From the NCBI GenBank assembly GCA_018222405.1, contig JAAFAI010000027.1, positions 1 to 57,960 on the forward strand: a DNA stretch of 57,960 nucleotides. The letters are read 5' to 3'. The translations under genes were made by a program, and so were the position numbers. Positions 35,289 through 44,841 of the stretch are shown piece after piece. Below the pieces are notes generated by a model. That model did no database searches. It was not told the origin of the DNA and worked only from the letters and a program-made list of their open reading frames with translations. How positions within the stretch are numbered: position 1 is the stretch's first letter; the number at the start of each line of letters is the position of its first letter. This DNA is from Gammaproteobacteria bacterium (GTDB lineage: Bacteria > Pseudomonadota > Gammaproteobacteria > Enterobacterales > Alteromonadaceae).

Positions 35289-37925
35289 CTAGAATTTTGT
35301 CCTGAACCCCACAGACATAAAGCGGCCCATACTCTTATAAGCAACCCCTTCTTCGATAACGCGGAATGGTGGGTCCTCATCCAGCACATTATCGATATTA
35401 AACGTTACCTGAGTATCCATACTGATGTCATAGCTGGCGAAGAGGTTGAAGGTAGTATAAGAGTCAATATCTTCCTCCCCCACTTCGGCACCGCCGCGGT
35501 GCAATAACGTACCTGAGACATATAAATCATCATGTCGCAGTCCAACTGTGGCAACAGAATTGAAGGCCGAAATCGGTGCATTGAAATCGCCCAGCTTCAG
35601 GGTGTCCTGGAAGCCTGCCCCTTGTACATTTTCCTTATCGCGATTGAGCATATAGGTACCAGACACATTCACATCCAGTTCACCCCAGGCAACGTCGGTA
35701 AAGTACTGCAACGAGTAATCCAGGCCATCCAGCTCGTAGGCGCCCATATTGTTCTTGCGCTGATCCGATACAACGTAGGGTTCACCAAAGATATTGAACA
35801 TGGTTTGCAAATCAGGGAAACCGGCCACCGGTAAATCGCCAAATTTAGCAATCACTTCTTCTGCCGAAGACGGTCCCAGAATAAAGAAGTCCTGATTAAC
35901 TTCTTCGTCATAGTAGGACGGGCCAAAGAAGAATCCGGCGTTCTGATCGAGACGGTCTTCGTACTTAACACTCCAGTAGGTCACAGATACCTTTAACTCA
36001 TCCGTGGCATACCAGTCGGTTCCCAGCGACATGGTTTCGGCACTTTCCGGCTTAATGCCTTCTGCTGCCCCACCTACCAGAAAACTGGGCTTAAAGAAAT
36101 CCGGTACAAAAGGACTGTCTGACGCTCTGAACGGACTAAACGGCAGGAACAGCTCATATTGTAAGGGCGCTGCCAGGTCAGCCAGAGCCGGCGCATGGAA
36201 TGATGTCCCCCAGGTACCGCGTACAGTCACATCAGTATGAGGGTTCCAGGTTACTGCGATTTTAGGGTTCGTGCTGCTCCCCACATCATTGTAATCATCG
36301 TAACGGCCGGAAATCGACACATCCAGGTGTTGTACCAGCGGCATGGCGTTATCATCGGATACCAGCGGAATATACAACTCTCCAAAAACCGATTTAATGT
36401 TACGGTCGACATCCCGTTCAGAAGACGTTGAAGGCATGGCAGCAGTGCCAATATTAACAGTTTGTTCGAAGGTCTCCTCGCGGTATTCAGCGCCTACCGC
36501 CGCCCGCATCAGACCACCAGCCACTTCAAACAGCTCACCATTAGCAATCAATTTAACTTCGGCAAGAGACTGATCGGTAGAGTTAACTTCGCTCCAGTCG
36601 GCGATTTGTGCCAGTACGCCAGCCGGTGTTTGCGATACATCATAGGGGTTTAACGCATCATCCACCGAAGTCGCTGCCAGCGCAGCCGCCTGGGCTTCGG
36701 AGTTAATACGGATATCGGTATACTGTGAGCTGCTCTTACCATAATTCAGTGTACCCTTGATTTTCCAGCTGTCAGACAGCGTCACCTTAATGGTTGGGGT
36801 TACCTGCCATTGCTCGTATACAGAAGGGTTCTTACCGGCGGCGCCCCACACATCTTCATAGCTGAAGGCAACTTCGTTGGCAGCCTCGCCATTAGCCGAA
36901 ATAAAATACGGGTTATCGCTGGTAATACCGGCTGAAGAACGCACATCAGCAGGGTCATAATCGGTAGCCTCACGACGTGAGTAATAAGCCATTAAATCCA
37001 GTTCGGCGTTATCACCAATTTCCTGGATAAGACTGGTAAACAGGGAATAGCGTTCTTCTTCCGGATAGTAAGATTGTTCGTCAAAACTGGAGCAAAAGTT
37101 TGGCGCAGTAGCATCCACTCCGGGTAAACCATACAGCACGTTATCTGCCAGAATATTGCCCGGGTTACAGGCGCTTGAGCGATAGTCCGCACCGCCGTCT
37201 GCCGTCAGGTCTTCTTTGATGTAGTCGAGATCTTTACCAAACATGGCACTGCGATCGCCGTAGGAAAACGCCGTCACCAGACTGCCACTTGACCAGCTGT
37301 GACCAAAGCCACCGGAAACGTCTACGCGATCATAATCCCCGTGGCCCATTCCGTATTGTACGCTGATCTCGCCGCCATCAAGATTGCGCTTAGGGATAAA
37401 GTTAATCACCCCGGCTACTGCGTCTGAACCATAAATCGACGAGCCACCGTCAGGAATCACTTCTACACGCTCCAGCAGGCTGGCCGGGATCATCGAAGAA
37501 TCCACCCAGTTTGCCGGGCCTACCGGCACCAGTCGGTTACCATTAAGCATAACCAGTGTTGCCATACCACTTAGGCCGCCAATACCGCGAATTTGCGGCG
37601 GTTCAAACGGAATCGATGAACTCAGCGTATTTTCCGGCACGCTGTTAAACGATTGCATTTGCGGGATCCGGCGCAGCACGTCGGTTGCTGAAGTAACGCC
37701 CTGCTCAATAATTTTTTCTTCACTTAGGCCAATAACATTAGACCCAACCGGATTCACCCCTTCAATTAACGTACCGGTGACCGAAATGACTTCAACCGTT
37801 TGTTCTTCTTGTGATGGTTGTTGCGCTTGCGATTCCTGGGCCAAAGCAGTTTGCGTCACCACGCAACCCAGGCCGGCACAAATTGCCAACGCCAGTTTTT
37901 TTACCTGAATGTGTTTCGTACTCAT
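35289..37925 (-). CDS. TonB-dependent outer-membrane receptor (LysR-box regulon)
   Basis: An 878-residue outer-membrane receptor for active uptake. A signal peptide covers about 1-29 (ALAICAGLGCVVTQTALAQ). A TonB-box-like segment VEVISVTG precedes the plug domain (about 45-180: ATDVLRRIPQMQSF, IRGIGGLSGMATLVMLNGNRLVP, VEVIPDGGSSIYGSDAVAGVINF). The beta-barrel ends in the usual terminal phenylalanine (RTKF). GAGGAC precedes the ATG. An ATAG-N7-CTAT box lies 97 bp upstream, linking the gene to the aromatic operon's LysR regulator. The substrate may be an aromatic glycoside (inference). Confidence 0.92.
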   Translation of the reverse strand: MSTKHIQVKKLALAICAGLGCVVTQTALAQESQAQQPSQEEQTVEVISVTGTLIEGVNPVGSNVIGLSEEKIIEQGVTSATDVLRRIPQMQSFNSVPENTLSSSIPFEPPQIRGIGGLSGMATLVMLNGNRLVPVGPANWVDSSMIPASLLERVEVIPDGGSSIYGSDAVAGVINFIPKRNLDGGEISVQYGMGHGDYDRVDVSGGFGHSWSSGSLVTAFSYGDRSAMFGKDLDYIKEDLTADGGADYRSSACNPGNILADNVLYGLPGVDATAPNFCSSFDEQSYYPEEERYSLFTSLIQEIGDNAELDLMAYYSRREATDYDPADVRSSAGITSDNPYFISANGEAANEVAFSYEDVWGAAGKNPSVYEQWQVTPTIKVTLSDSWKIKGTLNYGKSSSQYTDIRINSEAQAAALAATSVDDALNPYDVSQTPAGVLAQIADWSEVNSTDQSLAEVKLIANGELFEVAGGLMRAAVGAEYREETFEQTVNIGTAAMPSTSSERDVDRNIKSVFGELYIPLVSDDNAMPLVQHLDVSISGRYDDYNDVGSSTNPKIAVTWNPHTDVTVRGTWGTSFHAPALADLAAPLQYELFLPFSPFRASDSPFVPDFFKPSFLVGGAAEGIKPESAETMSLGTDWYATDELKVSVTYWSVKYEDRLDQNAGFFFGPSYYDEEVNQDFFILGPSSAEEVIAKFGDLPVAGFPDLQTMFNIFGEPYVVSDQRKNNMGAYELDGLDYSLQYFTDVAWGELDVNVSGTYMLNRDKENVQGAGFQDTLKLGDFNAPISAFNSVATVGLRHDDLYVSGTLLHRGGAEVGEEDIDSYTTFNLFASYDISMDTQVTFNIDNVLDEDPPFRVIEEGVAYKSMGRFMSVGFRTKF

Positions 37926-38353
37926 GTTGTTGTCCTCAATGCAGCAAGTTGAGATGCACTTACAGATTGCAAGATTTTACAATTTGGCAACAAATGTAAA
38001 ATATTGAATTTTTAATAATCCATAGTTCCAGACTATAGATTCCCGACAGCCCCTTAAAATAAAGGGCTTAAACCGGCCATGCTGATTAATTTCAACGCAC
38101 TGAAATTGTTAACTTTCATTACTTACGCGTGTATTAAAGAATGTGCCAACCGGCAAAATGAAAAAATCACGACGCGATTAATAGGTATCCCGTTGTGAAA
38201 AAAAATAATAGCAGCTCAAATCCATCTCGTTACCATTCGTTAACAGTTTGTTTACGCTTGCGTCCGGCAGTGACGCCGCTACATGGCTCGGATAGCTAAG
38301 GAGCAACGCAAGGAAGTCGTAAACAAGTAGTTAAGGAAAATAACGGGGCACAC
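37926..38353. promoter_or_regulatory. 428-bp divergent control region between two TonB receptors
   Basis: No gene fits here. It carries LysR box 3 at 38022-38036 and, at 38048-38068, the dyad AGCCC-C-TTA-AAA-TAA-A-GGGCT. AT-rich stretches suited to promoters lie on both sides, and the last 60 bp hold TAAGGA before the plus-strand receptor. I see no further repeat or small open frame with a good ribosome site. Confidence 0.6.
38022..38036. promoter_or_regulatory. LysR box 3, ATAG-N7-CTAT, upstream of the TonB receptor
   Basis: ATAG-TTCCAGA-CTAT has the same half-sites and 7-bp spacer as boxes at 26910 and 27836. It is 97 bp upstream of the minus-strand receptor and 318 bp from the plus-strand receptor, so the former is the likelier target. 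This is the sequence link between uptake and catabolism. Confidence 0.68.
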
Positions 38354-41300
38354 ATGAAATCTAAATTTCCGTACAAAAAAACTATACTTACGCAAAGTAT
38401 ATCGCTGCTGCTTGGCACCAGCGTAATGCTTCCAGCGATGGCTCAGCAGGCTTCGCCGGATGACGATCTGGTTGAGGTAATTGAGGTTACCGGTCTTAAA
38501 TCCAGTCTTACCGAGGCAGCATCCATTAAACAAAACTCAGTGGGGGTGGTCGACGCGATTTCCGCTGAAGACATTGGTAAATTCCCGGATACTAACCTGG
38601 CAGAATCGCTGCAGCGTATTACCGGGGTATCCATCAGCCGTTCCAACGGTGAAGGTAACGAAGTCACCGTGCGCGGCTTTGGTGGTGAAAATAATATGAT
38701 CACCCTGAACGGCCGTATGATGCCTGCCGCACAAACCTACGGTGGCGGCAGTGGCGCCGATGGCACCACCCGTGGCGGTGGTACCCGCGCGTTTAACTTT
38801 GGTAACCTGGCGTCAGACGGTGTTCGCGCCGTAGAGGTGTATAAAACCAGTAAGGCCAACATCGCTACCGGCGGGATTGGGGCTACCATCAACATCATTA
38901 CCGCACGACCGCTGGATAATCCGGGCTTTAGCGCCACCGTTGGCGCCAAAGCGGTGCACGACACCACTAACCGCGCCGGCGATGACATTACGCCTGAACT
39001 TTCCGGCCTGATGAACTGGACCAACGAAGAAGCCACTTTCGGCGTGAATGTGGCAGCAGTGGTACAACAGCGTGATTCTGGTTACGCCGGTGCCACGGTA
39101 AACGACTGGAATATTGGTACCTGGGGCGATCCTAACGACCCGGATACGCTGTTTAATAATGCCGACATGTCGATTTATCAGAACACGCCGGAAGCCGGGC
39201 AATTGTACGCTCGTCCAAACGATTTACGTTACGCCTTTTCCGATACCCAACGGGATCGTACTAACGCTCAAATCACTATGCAATACGCACCCACCGACAA
39301 CATTACAGCCACGCTGGACTATGTATTTGCCGAGAACGAAATCACCGAACATCGCGGCGAAATCACTAACTGGGTACAAAACGGCTCTAACGTCACCAGC
39401 GTTATCTTTGATGATGGCCCGGTGGCCACCCCTATCTACATAGCCGAAAACTATAACGGCACCGTGGATGAAGGTTACGAGCAACAGTATCGTGAACAAA
39501 CCAATACCCTGAACTCACTTGGCTTTAATGTGGTGTACCACGTAAGCGATGCACTGTCGCTAAACTTCGACGTGCATAACTCCAAAATGGAAAGCTTACC
39601 CAGCGGCCCCAGCGACAACCTGGCAACCGGTGAAATTGCCGTGGGTATAGGTGCACCATCTGTGGCATCGCGCGAGTGGTGGTACGACAGCGAATTGCCC
39701 AGCTACCGTAACGTGTACGACGACTCCTTACGGGGCAATAACAACGGTACAGTTGATGCCGGCGATGTGGGCTCATCCATTCTGCGCTTCCGTCACGCAT
39801 CTCAGGTTACCGAAATCACTCAGTTTAAGTTTGACGGTACCTATTACATGGACAACGGCAAATTCCAGTTTGGCGCCGAAGGCCGGGCTATGGAAATGAA
39901 TGCCCGTCAGACAGCCGGTGACAATATGACGCTGGGTAACTGGGGTATTGCTAACCCGGGCGAGTTCTCCGATGGCCTGCTGGAACAAATCAACGTGGGC
40001 GGCCTGTTTGATGACTACGACATCGGCGAAAGCCAGGGCATCGGTTTTATTGCCGATCCGGTAGCGCTGGCGCGGGAAGGCATTGCCTTGTATCCGTCAG
40101 ATGCTAACTTCTTTGGTGTCAGCAGCGTGTTTTCCAACAATGATACGGTGAAGGAAGACACCATGGCGGCTTACTTCCAGGTGCATATTGAAGCCGAATG
40201 GAACGACATGCCCATTAACGTGCTGGCCGGCATGCGCTACGAAACCACCGATGTGGAATCCACCTCTCTGGTGACGCCACCAAGCTACCTGATTTGGGAA
40301 AACAACAACGACTTCTCGTTGTATACCGATCCGGCAACCTCGGCTCAGCCGCTGTCTGTTGATGCCGATTACGACAACCTGCTGCCCAGCCTTGATTTTG
40401 ACATCATGCTGACCGACGACGTGAAAGCCCGTTTCTCGTACAGTAAAACCATTGCCCGCGCTGGCTACGGCTCACTGCGGGTTTCGCCGAGTGGCTTTGG
40501 TTTAACCGGCTCAACTATCAATGGGGCCAGAGCAACGGCGTCATCTTCTAACCCGGGGCTGTTACCGCTGGAATCGGATAACTTCGACCTGTCGTTTGAG
40601 TATTACTACGACGACAGCAGTTACGCGTCTTTTGGTTTCTTTGAGAAACGGGTAGCTAACTTTATTGGTACCGGCCAACAGGACAGAACCTTCTTTGGTA
40701 TTCAGGATCAGACCTCAGGCCCGCGTGCTATCGCCGCTGCCCAAGCCCTACGCGACCGCGGCTTTGCGGTAGACGATACCTCGTTGTTTGCGATGATGGT
40801 ATTACTTGAGCAGCCTGAAGCGTTCCCTAATGGTGCCGATGACTACACCGGTTCTGCTGAGCAAATTCTGCAGTTAGGTGAAACTCCGGGATGGGATCTA
40901 ATCCCGCAGCAAGGCGATCCGGAGCTGGTATTCCGTACTTCTTATCCACAAAACAACAAGGAAGCCAAACTATACGGTGCCGAACTGGCTGTACAGCACT
41001 TCTTTGGTGAAAGCGGTTTTGGTGTGCAGGCAAACTACACCATTGTGCGGGGTGACATAGGTTTCGACAATACCGGCAACCCGAATGTCTCGCAGTTTGC
41101 CCTGACCGGCCTGAGTGACACAGCCAACCTCGTATTACTCTACGAGAACTACGGCTGGACGGCACGTTTCGCCCTCAACTGGCGTGATGAATTCCTCAAC
41201 CGGGCTAACTACAAAGGGTCTAACAACCCAGCCTATATTGAGGATTATTATCAGCTGGATGCTAACGTCAGCTATGCCGTTAACGACAACCTTACGGTAT

Positions 41301-41422
41301 TTGTGGAAGGCATCAACATTACCGGCGAAAACAGCCGTGAACATGGCCGAACCGCTAATCAGTTGTGGTATCTCGAAGACCTCGGTGCGCGCTACCAGTT
41401 AGGCGCCCGGTACACCTTCTGA
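38354..41422 (+). CDS. TonB-dependent outer-membrane receptor (polysaccharide type)
   Basis: A 1022-residue receptor of the Xanthomonas/Caulobacter-type TonB family associated with carbohydrate uptake. The signal peptide (about 1-31) ends PAMAQQ, followed by a TonB box region VEVIEVTG and the plug, with SAEDIGKFPDTNLAESLQRITG and VRGFGGENNMITLNGRMMP. The barrel ends RYTF. It heads a run of SapC, JmjC-like cupin, halogenase, aldo/keto reductase and GH9 genes on the same strand. A UUCG hairpin follows the stop. The likely substrate is a glucan oligosaccharide, judged from the GH9 gene. Confidence 0.92.
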   Translation: MKSKFPYKKTILTQSISLLLGTSVMLPAMAQQASPDDDLVEVIEVTGLKSSLTEAASIKQNSVGVVDAISAEDIGKFPDTNLAESLQRITGVSISRSNGEGNEVTVRGFGGENNMITLNGRMMPAAQTYGGGSGADGTTRGGGTRAFNFGNLASDGVRAVEVYKTSKANIATGGIGATINIITARPLDNPGFSATVGAKAVHDTTNRAGDDITPELSGLMNWTNEEATFGVNVAAVVQQRDSGYAGATVNDWNIGTWGDPNDPDTLFNNADMSIYQNTPEAGQLYARPNDLRYAFSDTQRDRTNAQITMQYAPTDNITATLDYVFAENEITEHRGEITNWVQNGSNVTSVIFDDGPVATPIYIAENYNGTVDEGYEQQYREQTNTLNSLGFNVVYHVSDALSLNFDVHNSKMESLPSGPSDNLATGEIAVGIGAPSVASREWWYDSELPSYRNVYDDSLRGNNNGTVDAGDVGSSILRFRHASQVTEITQFKFDGTYYMDNGKFQFGAEGRAMEMNARQTAGDNMTLGNWGIANPGEFSDGLLEQINVGGLFDDYDIGESQGIGFIADPVALAREGIALYPSDANFFGVSSVFSNNDTVKEDTMAAYFQVHIEAEWNDMPINVLAGMRYETTDVESTSLVTPPSYLIWENNNDFSLYTDPATSAQPLSVDADYDNLLPSLDFDIMLTDDVKARFSYSKTIARAGYGSLRVSPSGFGLTGSTINGARATASSSNPGLLPLESDNFDLSFEYYYDDSSYASFGFFEKRVANFIGTGQQDRTFFGIQDQTSGPRAIAAAQALRDRGFAVDDTSLFAMMVLLEQPEAFPNGADDYTGSAEQILQLGETPGWDLIPQQGDPELVFRTSYPQNNKEAKLYGAELAVQHFFGESGFGVQANYTIVRGDIGFDNTGNPNVSQFALTGLSDTANLVLLYENYGWTARFALNWRDEFLNRANYKGSNNPAYIEDYYQLDANVSYAVNDNLTVFVEGINITGENSREHGRTANQLWYLEDLGARYQLGARYTF

Positions 41423-41441
41423 TCAGCGCTTTAAGTAACGC

Positions 41442-41461
41442 AAGGCCACTTCGGTGGCCTT
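41442..41461 (+). terminator. UUCG-capped hairpin after the second TonB receptor
   Basis: AAGGCCAC (41442-41449) and GTGGCCTT (41454-41461) form a perfect 8-bp stem with a TTCG tetraloop. Only CTTACGTTT follows, so there is no proper T tract. It may partially terminate or protect the receptor transcript, giving lower expression of the downstream genes. Confidence 0.55.
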
Positions 41462-41484
41462 CTTACGTTTAAAAAAGGTAAGTA

Positions 41485-42258
41485 ATGAACAATAATAATT
41501 ACACCCTGCTCGATAATGTGACGCACAAAGATCTGCGTGTCATTCCGCACTACTGCGCCGACTTCGGCGACAATGTTGCATCCGTTCCGGTGTTTGCCAC
41601 CGAGCTGGCCAATGTCATCAAACACTATCCGGTACTGTTCTATCCTACCGATAAAACCGCCAGCGATTTTACTATGGTGGCATTACTCGGCCTGGAAGCC
41701 GGCGAAAACCTGTTTCTTAATGAAACTCTGCCGGAAAATTACCAGGCCCTGCGTCAACAGTCAGGCTGGGCAGCAGACTATGTGCCGGCCACGGTCGCCC
41801 GCGGCCCTTTTGCCATTGGTCTGCATGAAAATGGCAATCAGGTGATGGTCCATGTGGATGCCAGCCATCCCAAACTTTCTACCGAACAGGGCAAACCACT
41901 GTTTTTACCCAAGGGCGGTAATTCCGACTACTTAAACCGCATCAGTTCAATACTGGCGGTGATCCATAATGGCGTACAGGTCACCAGTGACATGGTGAGT
42001 ATGTGGCACGCTATGGGGTTACTGGAGCCTATGACCGTAGACATTGAGCTGGTTGATGGCACCAAACTCACTCTAGGCGGCCATTTTGCAGTCAGCGAGG
42101 AGAAAGTCGCTGCCCTGTCAGCCGCCGATTTACACACCCTGCATCAGCACAATTATCTGCAGGGGCTGTATCTGGCGATGACATCACTGAATAACCTCCA
42201 GACCCTGATAGACCTGAAAAACATCCGTAAACACCAGGAGCTGCAGGCCTATGCCTGA
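41485..42258 (+). CDS. SapC family protein
   Basis: A 257-residue protein of the SapC family, recognised by HPVLFYPTD-like HYPVLFYPTDKTASDFTMVALLGLEAGENLFL and RGPFAIGLHENG. The name derives from a Campylobacter S-layer protein, but in Alteromonadales, Caulobacterales and Xanthomonadales these genes accompany TonB receptors, JmjC-cupin and tryptophan-halogenase genes. No signal peptide is visible, so it is probably cytoplasmic. Its biochemical role is unknown. It overlaps the following cupin gene by 8 bp and lies 62 bp after the receptor, beyond the UUCG hairpin. Confidence 0.85.
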   Translation: MNNNNYTLLDNVTHKDLRVIPHYCADFGDNVASVPVFATELANVIKHYPVLFYPTDKTASDFTMVALLGLEAGENLFLNETLPENYQALRQQSGWAADYVPATVARGPFAIGLHENGNQVMVHVDASHPKLSTEQGKPLFLPKGGNSDYLNRISSILAVIHNGVQVTSDMVSMWHAMGLLEPMTVDIELVDGTKLTLGGHFAVSEEKVAALSAADLHTLHQHNYLQGLYLAMTSLNNLQTLIDLKNIRKHQELQAYA

Positions 42259-43285
42259 TAGTCTGCCGACCATTGGCACCATGGTGAAGGAATTGGCTGC
42301 GGGGAGTGCGCCTGCTGCAGAGACGCTGGCTGAGGCAGCCCAACCGGTTGTCTTACGCGGTATCGCTAAAGACTGGGTGCTTACCCGCCAGTCAGCATCA
42401 GGCCCCGCCGGTGCTGCCGCCTATCTGAAACCTTTTTATAATGGCCGGCCATCGATGATTTACCGGGCGCCTGCCAGCATTAATGGCCGCTATTTCTATA
42501 CCGAAGATGCCAGCTCGCTGAATTACCAGAGTGTCACCGGCCGGGTCGATGCCTTTTTAGATGAGCTCGCCGTTGACGCGCAGGATGAGTCGCTTTATAT
42601 GGCGTCGGCACCACTGGATAAGTTTTTTCCGGGCCTCAGGGAGGCCGTGCGCTTTAACCAGCCTGCGCAGCTAAACCCCAATGCAGAATATGACCCTTTA
42701 GTGAGCATCTGGGTGGGCAACCGTTCGCTGGCGTCCTGCCATTTCGACAATATGGAAAACATTGCCTGCTGTGTGGCCGGGCGGCGTAGAATTATTGTCT
42801 TTCCGCCGGAGCAAATAGCCAATCTTTATCCCGGTCCGGTAGAACGCACGCCGGGCGGCCAGGTGATCAGCATGGTGGACTTTCATCAGCCGGACTTTGC
42901 TCGTTACCCGCGTTTTGCTGAAGCCCTTAAACATGCGCAGATCGCCGAGCTGGCGCCGGGTGACGGGATTTTCATTCCCAGTATGTGGTGGCATCAGGTA
43001 GAGGGCCTGAGCAAATTTAACGTACTGGTCAATTACTGGTGGTCGCAGGCCCCAACGCTGGCCGGTTCTGGCATGCCGGCGCTGTTTCATGCCATGCTGG
43101 CCATTCGCGACAGGCCCGAGCGTGAGAAAGCGGCTTTTAAGGCCTTATTCGATTATTACGTGTTCGGCGATCTCAGCTTGCCCCATGCGCATTTACCCGA
43201 GGCAGGTAAAGGCGTACTAGGCAACATAGACGAAGTCACCGCCCGGCGTTTACGCGCTATTATTATCAATCAGTTAAACAAGTAG
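42251..43285 (+). CDS. JmjC/cupin-like Fe(II) dioxygenase (Cupin_8)
   Basis: A 344-residue protein of the cupin_8/JmjC-like family (hypoxia-inducible-factor-inhibitor fold). The iron-binding triad is intact: H164 and D166 in ASCHFDNMEN and H248 in SMWWHQVEG. Such 2-oxoglutarate-dependent enzymes hydroxylate proteins or small molecules, so this one is likely active. It overlaps the SapC gene by 8 bp and lies 7 bp before the halogenase gene, so the three are translated together. What it oxidises, and whether it acts on the same compound as the halogenase, is unknown. Confidence 0.85.
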   Translation: MPDSLPTIGTMVKELAAGSAPAAETLAEAAQPVVLRGIAKDWVLTRQSASGPAGAAAYLKPFYNGRPSMIYRAPASINGRYFYTEDASSLNYQSVTGRVDAFLDELAVDAQDESLYMASAPLDKFFPGLREAVRFNQPAQLNPNAEYDPLVSIWVGNRSLASCHFDNMENIACCVAGRRRIIVFPPEQIANLYPGPVERTPGGQVISMVDFHQPDFARYPRFAEALKHAQIAELAPGDGIFIPSMWWHQVEGLSKFNVLVNYWWSQAPTLAGSGMPALFHAMLAIRDRPEREKAAFKALFDYYVFGDLSLPHAHLPEAGKGVLGNIDEVTARRLRAIIINQLNK

Positions 43286-43292
43286 CTCGCTC

Positions 43293-44792
43293 ATGACAAC
43301 ACCACCCAAACAAATAGTAATAGCCGGCGGCGGCACCGCAGGATGGATAGCTGCCGCAGCGCTGGCCCGCAAAATGGGGCCACTGGTGAATATCAGACTG
43401 GTGGAATCCAGCACCATTGGCACCATTGGTGTAGGAGAAGCGACCATCCCACCCTTACGTACGTTTCATAAATTGCTGCAAATAGACGAGCAGGCGTTTA
43501 TGCGCGCCACCGCCGCCACCTTTAAGCTCGGCATCCGGTTTGAAAACTGGGGGCGCATTGGTGAGCAGTACATTCACTCTTTTGGTATGACCGGCCAGCA
43601 AAGCTGGCTGGCCGAATTTGTGCATTTTTATCTGAGCGCCAAAGCCCGCGGGCTGGAAGGCGACTACGGTGACTATTGCTTTGAGCTCGAAGCCGCTCGC
43701 CAGCATAAATTTGCCACCTCAGCGCAAAGTAATATCCAGTATGCCTACCACCTGGATGCCGGCAATTACGTAGCGTTTTTAAAGCGCTTTTGCAGCAACC
43801 TCGGCGTTAGCCATTGCGATGGGGTGATCAGCCAGGTTCTGCAACACGATAATGGCGATATTAAAGCGCTCAGACTGGCCAGTGGCGAGCTGATTGAAGG
43901 TGACTTTTTTATCGACTGCACCGGCTTTAAAGGGCTGCTGATTGAGGAAACTCTGCACACCGGTTATGAAGACTGGTCGCACTGGTTACTCTGTGACAGC
44001 GCCTGTGCCGTACAAACCACCAGTTCAGCGCCGGCCGCACCCTTTACCCGCTCTGCCGCACATCATGCCGGTTGGCAGTGGGAAATTCCGCTGCAACATC
44101 GCACCGGCAATGGCAACGTTTACAGCAGCGCGTTTATGGATGACAACGAAGCCAGCGAACAGCTTATGCAAAACGTTAAGGACGAAGCGATTACCACGCC
44201 CAGAACCCTGCGTTTTAAAACCGGCCGGCGTAACAAAGCCTGGCATCGCAACTGCCTGGCTCTGGGGCTGGCCAGTGGCTTTGTGGAGCCGCTGGAGTCC
44301 ACCAGCATTCACTTAGTGATTATGGGCATCACCCGGTTTATGCAGTTGTTTCCTCACGGCGGCAATTATCAGGCGCTGACAGACGAATACAACCAGCAAA
44401 CCCAACTGGAGCTGGAACGCATACGCGACTTTATTATTCTGCATTATCACGTCACTCAGCGCGACGACAGCCCGTTTTGGGAGCATTGTAAAAACATGAC
44501 TGTCCCAGATTCTCTGCAAACGCGCATTGTGTTATTTAAAGAGCAGGCCCATGCCTTCCAGAAGCAGAACGAACTGTTCCGGGTAGATTCCTGGGCGCAG
44601 GTAATGCTGGGCCAGGGCGTAACGCCGGATTATCACCATCCAGCTGCCTCAATGCTGTCTGATGCACAACTTAATCAGTCCATGCAGCAGCAACGCCAGC
44701 GCGTACTTCAGGCCGTCGCTCAGTTGCCCGCTCATGAAGACTTTATACGCGGCTATTGTGCCACGCCACAAATGGCCGAAGCTCTTTTGTGA
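43293..44792 (+). CDS. Flavin-dependent (tryptophan-type) halogenase
   Basis: A 499-residue FADH2-dependent halogenase. All hallmark residues are present: FAD loop AGGGTAGW (11-18), catalytic lysine K78 in AATFKLGIRFENW (K79 in PrnA/RebH), the W-x-W-x-I-P motif at 261-266 that keeps the enzyme from acting as a monooxygenase, and E335 in VEPLESTSIH (E346 in PrnA). It should make hypohalous acid and halogenate an electron-rich ring, bromination being plausible in the sea. It needs a flavin reductase, not in the window. It is third in the SapC-cupin-halogenase set. Confidence 0.9.
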   Translation: MTTPPKQIVIAGGGTAGWIAAAALARKMGPLVNIRLVESSTIGTIGVGEATIPPLRTFHKLLQIDEQAFMRATAATFKLGIRFENWGRIGEQYIHSFGMTGQQSWLAEFVHFYLSAKARGLEGDYGDYCFELEAARQHKFATSAQSNIQYAYHLDAGNYVAFLKRFCSNLGVSHCDGVISQVLQHDNGDIKALRLASGELIEGDFFIDCTGFKGLLIEETLHTGYEDWSHWLLCDSACAVQTTSSAPAAPFTRSAAHHAGWQWEIPLQHRTGNGNVYSSAFMDDNEASEQLMQNVKDEAITTPRTLRFKTGRRNKAWHRNCLALGLASGFVEPLESTSIHLVIMGITRFMQLFPHGGNYQALTDEYNQQTQLELERIRDFIILHYHVTQRDDSPFWEHCKNMTVPDSLQTRIVLFKEQAHAFQKQNELFRVDSWAQVMLGQGVTPDYHHPAASMLSDAQLNQSMQQQRQRVLQAVAQLPAHEDFIRGYCATPQMAEALL

Positions 44793-44841
44793 GTGATATC
44801 GTATAAACCATACATTTACCGACGTACCAAGAGGAGATTCA

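Noticed and set aside
38443..41344. Many minus-strand frames opposite the second TonB receptor
   Set aside because: Antisense shadows of a well-formed receptor gene.
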